Origin: Vitellaria paradoxa
Lineage: Eukaryota; Streptophyta; Magnoliopsida; Ericales; Sapotaceae
Assembly (NCBI GenBank): GCA_019916065.1
Contig: CM034243.1
Coordinates: 2,232,001-2,296,000 of the forward strand
Length of the DNA: 64,000 bases
Direction: 5' to 3'
The notes under the pieces are model-generated. The model ran no database searches. It saw nothing but the letters and a program-made list of their open reading frames with translations, and was not told the origin of the DNA. Numbering within the stretch: the first letter of the stretch is position 1; each line of letters starts with the position of its first letter. Below are positions 57,635-64,000 of this stretch, piece by piece. Made by a program: the position numbers and the translations under genes.

Positions 57635-59272
57635 AGGGTGCATTTAGTATACTAAATTTTGGTGAAAAATTTTTAAAAATTTTTATATACTTTTTCACAT
57701 TCTCGCCTACTTAAACTTTAAAAAAAATGTCAATACCTTAAAAAAAATTGATAACTAAAATTTGGTTAATCAAACAATAAAAATTTTTTTACTATTCTCA
57801 TTATGAACTCTCAAGCTACTGAATGACACTCACTGACTATTTTTTGTAGGTTTGTAAAAATTATTCCAACGGATTGTAGAAACCGTTCAGATGAAAGTTG
57901 AATAAATTCGCACGGTCAACTTTCATCCGAACGGTTTCTGTAATCCGTTTAGACGGATTGTAGTGCAAATAAGTCATGACTGTCCAAACAGAAATCTAAT
58001 CCGTCAGAAACGATAATCTTATTATTCATCTTTAAAAAATGTAATTTGAAATGTGTGCACCAAATACAAAAAAATTCTCCAAACCACATTTTTTCTCATT
58101 TTTTCTCACTTTTTACCACTTCAGACTCACCCTAAAAATTATTCACTTTTTTATCCCAATGCACGAATTATGAATATTTAATTTATCTCATTTTTTATCA
58201 TTTTAAACACATTCGAAAATTATTTTGATTGAATAAAAAGGTAGAAGAAAAATGAATATATTTATGTCTATGTATATACATTATAATTTCTTTTGTATTA
58301 AAATTTATTTTAAAAACATTTAGTATCATTTTTAAGTTTTACCTTAATTTTTTCTTGTTTATTTTCTCTCTATAACTCTTTTCTCCTCCTTTTCCCCTAA
58401 ATTTGGAAAAAAAAATAATAAATCTCACAACTCGTGTGCAAAAATGATAAATTTTGGTGTTGCTAAATGACTTATAGCATTGCTCTTAAAAAAGTTGTGA
58501 TTTCTTACACTATTTTCAATAAAATTAGTGTTACAATTCAATACTTTCCAAATATCGGCCAAACTCTCATTAAATATCTTTAGGGTGTGTTTGGTGTACC
58601 TAAATTTGATGAAAATCTCTAAAAATCTCTTAAATAGCTAAAAATCTCTATAAAATTTTACGCATTTTCTATTTCTTAAAATTCAAAAAACGTTCAATAT
58701 TTTTCTCAAAAAAAGTCGATAACTATAATTCAGTTAATCAAATAGCAAAAATTTTTTCGTCATTCTCACCATAGACTCCCAAGATACCAAGGGGTCGTTT
58801 GGTTTGCTAAAGAACTCCAAAAAACTCTATAAATCTCTGTTAACTTTATATCATATCAACTTTTTCTCTCACTGCATGCATTACGAACTCTCTCCAAACC
58901 ACAATTTATCTCAATTGATCTCATTTTTTCTTACTCCAAACAACCCCCAAATGACACCCACTTTAACTATTTTTGTGACAATTTTAAAACCGTTCTAACG
59001 AATTATAGAAATTGTTTCGAATGAATCATGCAGCTAACTTTTGTCCAAACGATTTCTATAATCTGTTTGGACGGATTGTAGTATAAATAAGTAATGATTG
59101 CCTAAAATTTTGAATCCGTTCAAACGGAAATCCAATATGTTTGAACGAAATTTTACTATTTATCTCCAAAAAATACAGTTTGAGCGATGTGCACCAAACA
59201 TAAAAAGTTTCTCAAAACCATATTTTATCTCATTTATTATCACTTTTTGTGCATCAAACGTATTCTTAATAA
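57635..59272. repeat. Two diverged copies of a ~500 bp repeat, second copy interrupted by a MITE
   Basis: 57635-58140 and 58581-59272 share in order: a tttagtatac/tttggtgtac start, gttaatcaaa, ttctca..at..actc, tgacac, a pair of aacggattgtaga/aacgaattatagaa phrases, ggacggattgtagt with ataagt, and gtgcaccaaa. The extra length in the second is mostly the 157 bp insert at 58791. Confidence 0.75.
58791..58947. mobile_element. MITE, 157 bp, nested in the second repeat copy
   Basis: Ends GGGGTCGTTTGG and (reverse complement) GGGGTTGTTTGG match at 11 of 12 bases; CAA flanks both sides. The corresponding position in the other repeat copy (near 57820) lacks the insert, which defines the boundaries. 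Shares gcattacgaactct and tttatctca phrases with the element at 12620. Confidence 0.75.
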
Positions 59273-59986
59273 TTTTGTGTCCAAACAATTTTATTAGGAA
59301 CGATGTTAATAACTCTTACTTTAATATTTTGTTAACAATGCTTTGGGATTCAATCCTTTTTATTATTGGTTTTAAAATAAAATTTTAATATTCTTTCTTT
59401 AACTAATTTTAATTTCAGTTAAATTTAATTAGTTTTGCACTTTAATCTAAATCAAAATAGACTATTTGTTAACTTTTAAAATAAATGTACCAAATGTTTT
59501 GAGTTAAACTCAAATGAGGTAATGTTAGTATCCCACATAGAGCCCGTTTGGAGGCTAAAAAAAAGGCAAAAAAATATTAAAAGTTACATTTTATAACCTT
59601 TGGTGCGTTTGATGAAACCACAACTTTTTTTCACTTTTTGCTCTGTTGCAGTAATTTATTCTACAAAAAATTTACAAAAAACACAAAAGTTACCACTTTT
59701 CTGCTCTGTTACAGTAAAAAGCACACCAAACACACAAAAAAGTTATTATTTTTTACTTTACTACAATAAAAAGTTTACCAAATACCTAAAAGTTATAAAA
59801 AATTACTAAAAATTACATTTTGTTCTACCAAACACATCAAAAATTAACTAGCAACTTTTGACTAAAAATTACTAAAAAATGCTAAAATTTACCCTACCAA
59901 ACACCCCCATATTTTACTAGCACTTTTTTTAAAACGTAAAATCACTGGATTTTAATCTCACTTCATTAAAATTTTTACTAGTCTTA

Positions 59987-60124
59987 GGGTGAGTTTAGAG
60001 TAAGATAAAATTAGATAAATTGAGAGTTTGTAATGCGTGCAGTGAAAGAAAAAAGTTGACGTGATATAAAGTTAACAGATATTTATAGAGATTTTTGGAG
60101 TTTGTTTGCAAACCAAACTCACCC
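59987..60124. mobile_element. MITE, 138 bp, TTA target duplication
   Basis: Left end GGGTGAGTTTAGAG and reverse-complemented right end GGGTGAGTTTGGTT form the TIR; TTA flanks both sides (59984-59986, 60125-60127). Internal gagtttgtaatgcgtgcagtg is the inverse of the cactgca..attac..aactc phrase in the other copies, so the family is present here in opposite orientation. Confidence 0.75.
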
Positions 60125-60699
60125 TTAATATTTGAAATCATAATAAGGTATTTATGAGTTAAATGTAATTTAGTTCACGACCCAAATTTGAATTGATTTA
60201 TTATTAGAAATCTAATCAAAGATAATAAGATTTACTTAAAATTAATTTTATTGTTCAACTTCTTAAATAAACAGATAAATTTATATTTGTTACTCTATTA
60301 TAACATGAAATTTTATATTTTTCTTAAATCAAATACATTTTATTTGTTTGAAAAATAAATAAATTGTATTTAAGTTTTTAACAGAAGAATTAATACGTAC
60401 TTTAAATGTAAAAGTTTATTTAGTATATCATATCAATTTAACTTAATTTCTTATTTTAAAATCATTATATAAATTCCAAGAGTGAAAATTTTATTGTGAA
60501 AGTTTGTTTTTATGTAATTTTTTCTATAAATATTGTTATATTTAAATATATTTTAAATAAAATATCTTATTTAAATTTATTTTTAATAAAATATGTAATT
60601 TTTTTTTTATTTATCGTATTTATATTTATATGTTTTTACCTTGTCCCGTATTTTATGTCTGTATCTGTATTCGTATACGCGCATCCTACCCGTTAACGG

Positions 60700-61283
60700 A
60701 TCCCATTTTCTGATCTCTGCTCATATCCCAAGTCGAGATCACAACTGTCGGAGCCAGAGGAGTCTTCTTCAAAATCTAACCCCCAACCAAAGACGGTTAC
60801 ATTTTGCTGCTTGCGGAATCCGACCACGAAAACCTCTTTCGTCGCCGCCGCGACGCCGCCGGAGTCTCAAATCACGACTGTGTCATTGCAGATTGTGGCG
60901 ATGATTGCTTGAACCAGCGACGTTGCAATCTCTACCATCGGCTGGCTGTCCGTGCTCAAACGAAGTCGCCGGCCGGTGCCCTTCGTCATCCGACGAAATC
61001 GACGGGCAGACTCGTCTTCACGGATCCGGATCCGGATCCGGTACCAATCGGGTATTGGCGTTGATTAGCGGGTGCAAAACTCATGCTCTGCACTTGATTC
61101 GGACTGTTATTTGACTACCCGACCCGTTTTCGAAGGAGAGAGAGAGGAAAAGGCGGCCCTCGTCTCCTCAGAACTCAGAAGTAGAAAAGAGAAGTCCCAT
61201 AAGAGCTCTAATTTGGATCCTTTTCACTTGAGGGCTGGAAAACCGACCATAATTTTTCCTTTGATTTCATATCAAGTCTACCT
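60700..61283 (+). promoter_or_regulatory. GC-rich promoter/leader region of TASH3
   Basis: A sharp rise in C/G and CpG begins near 60700, including cgccgccgcgacgccgccgg and the tandem ggatccggatccggatccgg. It extends to the start codon. A forward open frame of 86 codons (60804-61064) could be an upstream ORF or chance. The probable role is promoter and 5' UTR of TASH3; no TATA box was settled on. Confidence 0.5.
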
Positions 61284-63520
61284 ATGGCGGTAATAATTTT
61301 TCATTCGATCGCCGATCTCCTATCCGATCCCTGTTTTTTGTTCTTGGGTCTCTTTTCCTACTCCCAATTTCCTGTGAATATTTGGAATCGAACATTTGCA
61401 CGGAAAAAAATTGTGATTCGAATTGAGGATTTTGTTGTTCAATTGTGTTGTTTTAGGACTCGTCTGGGACGACGCTGATGGATCTGATAACTTCGGACCC
61501 CTCCTCGACGACGGCGCCTCCTCCATCTTCGTCGTCGGCATCTTCGGCCTCTCTGCCGCCGACTTCTGGATCGGGGAAACCGGCGCAGACGGATCGGAAG
61601 TCGAAGAAAACGACCCTAATGCAGATCCAGAGCGACACCATTTCTGCTGCTAAAGCTGTCCGAACTAACATCATGCCCCAGAAACAAAAGAAAAAGGTAC
61701 TATACTGCATCAACCTTTCTCTCCCCTCCTATCTAGATCTTTGTCTACTCAAGTAGGATGTATTGAGTTACTATTTGTAACCGTGACGTGTGACTAAAGC
61801 AGTCAAATGGGTCTTAACTGTCCTGTATTTGGCTGCTGAGAAAATGTACGATGTCTTAACTGTCCTATATTTGATTGATGAGAACATGTAAGATAATGCT
61901 CTCCTAATAATATTCTTAGAATGGGAAAGCTCTCCGCTAGTACATGGATTGAGTTTAAGGAATGATAACAAAAGATAAAACTTGAAATCTGATTTTCACT
62001 TTAATTCACTATGTTTTTTAATTAACTGAATAGATCATTTTTCTTTCCTTGGAGGATGGCCTTTAAATTCCATGAAAATTTTATGTCACATTGCCACATA
62101 AGTTTCTGCTGTAAATCTATAGCATTTTGTTACGTCAAATTTTGGTGCTCGCTTGAAATTTTTACAGCCAGTGTCTTATGCACAACTTGCGAGGAGCATT
62201 CACGAACTAGCTGCTACATCCGATCAAGTATACATTCTGCCTACATTTTTTTTTTATCTAATTTTCTTTTTTTTTTTGTTTTTATTTGAAAATGTTTAGT
62301 GTTTTCTCATTCATTGTAATTTATTGTGTAGAAAAGCTCCCAGAAGCAATTGGTGCATCATGTGTTCCCCAAACTTGCGGTGTACAATTCAGTGGACCCT
62401 TCATTGGCACCTTCTCTACTCATGGTATGAATTTTTTCTTCTACCCATAATACAATTGGAACTGTTTGTTTTAATTTGCTCTTGATTTATATTGCCCTTA
62501 GTTTCCAAAATGACATGGCTTAATCGAAGACTCCGTTAGGCTTAGTGCATGTGTAATTGTGTATGATACTAAAATTGCATGGCGGTTTTAATATATTTGT
62601 ATATTTGGTTGTCATTATTATTATTTTTAAATTTTCTTGGAAAGAACATATAATATGTTACACCTTAAGGTTAGATGTTCGTGTCTACTAAAGAAGAAAG
62701 GGCAAGAAAGTTGGGCTAAGATGAAAGAGGGTAGAAGAAGAATAAGTAGAGTTTGGAGAGGGGGAGGGAAAAGGCTCTTTCAGTTGACTCTGACATCTGT
62801 TGGTTCTTACACTTGCACCAACGTGATCTAATTCCATATTTCCAAAGCCAGTAGACATGTTAAAATATATCCTCTTCCAAATTGTAGTTACATGTAAAGC
62901 TGTAAATTTCATTCCTAAATTCCTTCATGTCTTATCCCTTTTTTTTTTTTTTTTCAAAACTTCATTACGTTGTTCTTTTGTAAAATGAAGTTGGAATCTT
63001 GATACAATTTCTTGAAGCTTTTCAAACTTAGTTTTATTGGTAAATAAATAGCTTGATTAATTTGGAATCTCTAATGATAGATGTTTTGTGCTATAAAACA
63101 CCACTGCACTTTAATTGGTTGCTGTTTTATGCTATGAAATTTTGGCCTTTTACAGCTGTTTTTATTAGTGATATTGTGTTGGAATTTAGATACAGCAGTG
63201 GATTGTGTGCCAGAGAGAATGGTTGTCTAACATTACAGTTTGTTACTCTGATCATAGAAAGTGATGTCTTATAATTCTCATCATTTTGCAGCTTGGGCAG
63301 CAGTGTGAGGATAGAACTGTTCTACGGTACGTCTACTATTATTTGGCCAGGATTTTGTCAGATACTGGTTCTCAAGGTGTAAGTACTGGTGGCGGGATTC
63401 CTACACCAAACTGGGATGCTTTAGCTGACATTGATGCCGTTGGAGGGGTGACTCGTGCTGATGTTGTACCAAGAATAGTAGATCGGCTTAGTACAGAGGC
63501 CACAAATGATGATGTTGAAT
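61284..63520 (+). CDS. TASH3: TPLATE complex subunit TASH3 (SH3-domain, HEAT/ARM-repeat protein), 5' part only
   Basis: TASH3 is a large subunit of the plant TPLATE adaptor complex in clathrin-mediated endocytosis at the plasma membrane (Arabidopsis homologue about 1,200 residues). Visible exons: 61284-61289 (only ATGGCG), 61457-61696, 62168-62227, 62332-62424 and 63292-63520, all GT-AG and in phase, giving about 209 codons. Exon 2 carries DSSGTTLMDLITSDPSST, a Ser/Pro-rich low-complexity part and QIQSDTISAAKAVRTNIMPQ. Later exons carry PVSYAQLARSIHELAATSDQ, VFPKLAVYNSVDPSLAPS, LRYVYYYLARILSDTG and GGGIPTPNWDALADIDA, then GVTRADVVPRIVDRL. The last exon ends in phase 1 before gtaaag; the helical-repeat body and SH3 domain lie beyond the right edge. 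No lesion seen. Confidence 0.88.
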
Positions 63521-64000
63521 GTAAAGTGATTTCCTTGATTCTTTGTGATTTAAATCTTATTTTCAGTTGCTTCACTCTCCTTTTCAGTTTTCTTGTTGTA
63601 TTATTTATCCCACTGTTGACATGCATAATGGCAGCATGTTCTTTTGTGGCAGTAGGGACAGATACTTTCTAGGAATTACTTCTATGATGCTTGAGAATAT
63701 CTTTGAATATATGATATCTTGCCTGCCAAATTGTCTTAAATCTAAAGTATGGTAATTAGGCCCTTTGGTAATGTTTTTGTTTTTCTGTTTATGTTTTCAA
63801 AATTTTGTAAACTGGTAACAGAAACATGTTGTTAAATATATTTATATTTTTTGTTTCCAAAAAAATGAAAACTTAAACAGAAAAGTGAAACAGAAAAAAA
63901 GTGTTTTTACTCTGTTTTTTTTCGGTTGCAAACATTTTGTCAATTTTAACATTTGTCCATTTTTGTTACATCATATTAAAATAATTATTTTATTCAACTA
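63521..64000 (+). other. TASH3 intron 5, incomplete
   Basis: Donor gtaaag at 63521. No downstream exon with the expected continuation (FHARRLQ-type) appears before the right edge. Contents are T-rich with no other feature. Confidence 0.8.

Larger units (their letters stand above)
57230..60690. other. Intergenic, repeat-rich; start contains promoter of the small coiled-coil gene
   Basis: 57230-57360 contains the leader/promoter side of the minus-strand gene. From 57550 onwards the DNA is AT-rich and made of MITE-like repeats: a ~500-700 bp sequence present twice (57635-58140 and 58581-59272), a nested MITE, an element-like block at about 59541-59909 with ends gagcccgtttgg/ccaaacaccccc, and a further MITE. 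No gene recognised. Confidence 0.6.

Noticed and set aside
61453..61713. Antisense frame over TASH3 exon 2
   Set aside because: Mirror of the Ser/Pro-rich coding strand; spans the intron border and lacks conserved features.

Overview
This is nuclear DNA from a dicotyledonous plant. The genes are intron-rich with GT-AG junctions, the non-coding DNA is visibly AT-rich and full of transposable elements, and every host gene read here belongs to a plant family. The species cannot be fixed from the window. All gene models below were assembled by eye: reading frames were joined at splice sites and checked for phase across every junction. No alignment or transcript data were available.

Layout, left to right. 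(1) 1-4101, minus: a GL3/EGL3/MYC1-type bHLH regulator (subgroup IIIf), cut by the left edge. It has a 15-nt microexon and a degenerate DNA-contacting basic region. (2) 8385-13564, minus: a plant class-3 lipase of the calmodulin-binding heat-shock-protein type, complete in five exons apart from a one-base frameshift just after the GHSLGAG nucleophile motif. (3) 16671-20510, plus: ribosomal protein eL36 (RPL36), with a TATA box, a telo-box, a CT-rich start region and a long leader intron. (4) 21232-29188: an ~8 kb Mutator-like element (MULE) with ~105 bp terminal inverted repeats and three near-palindromic ~23 bp repeats at each end. It carries a decayed MURA-type transposase and a plant-mobile-domain (PMD) gene, both on the minus strand. 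(5) 30493-50330, plus: a 17-exon, ~20 kb gene for a peroxisomal acyl-CoA thioesterase (ACH2 type: cyclic-nucleotide-binding-like domain, TesB double hotdog, C-terminal SKL). Its ~7 kb seventh intron uses a GC donor and holds a Ty1/copia retrotransposon (34699-40037) with 186 bp LTRs and a 5 bp target duplication. Another intron holds an old pararetrovirus-like (Caulimoviridae) fragment and a SINE. (6) 54440-57229, minus: a two-exon gene for a small coiled-coil plant protein I cannot name, also carrying a frameshift. (7) 61284 to the right edge, plus: the first exons of TASH3, a subunit of the TPLATE endocytic adaptor complex.

The host genes are functionally unrelated (transcription factor, lipase, ribosome, peroxisome, endocytosis), as is normal for a plant chromosome arm. 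The most unusual material is in the mobile DNA. The MULE pairs a transposase with a PMD gene and places its palindromic end repeats directly upstream of its own TATA box. There are also a small MITE family with 3 bp target duplications, a Mutator-type MITE with a perfect 9 bp duplication, and a SINE with a 13 bp duplication that begins with a run of 19 identical bases. Two host genes carry single small indels in otherwise perfectly spliced, conserved frames, so either assembly indel errors or very recent gene damage must be considered.
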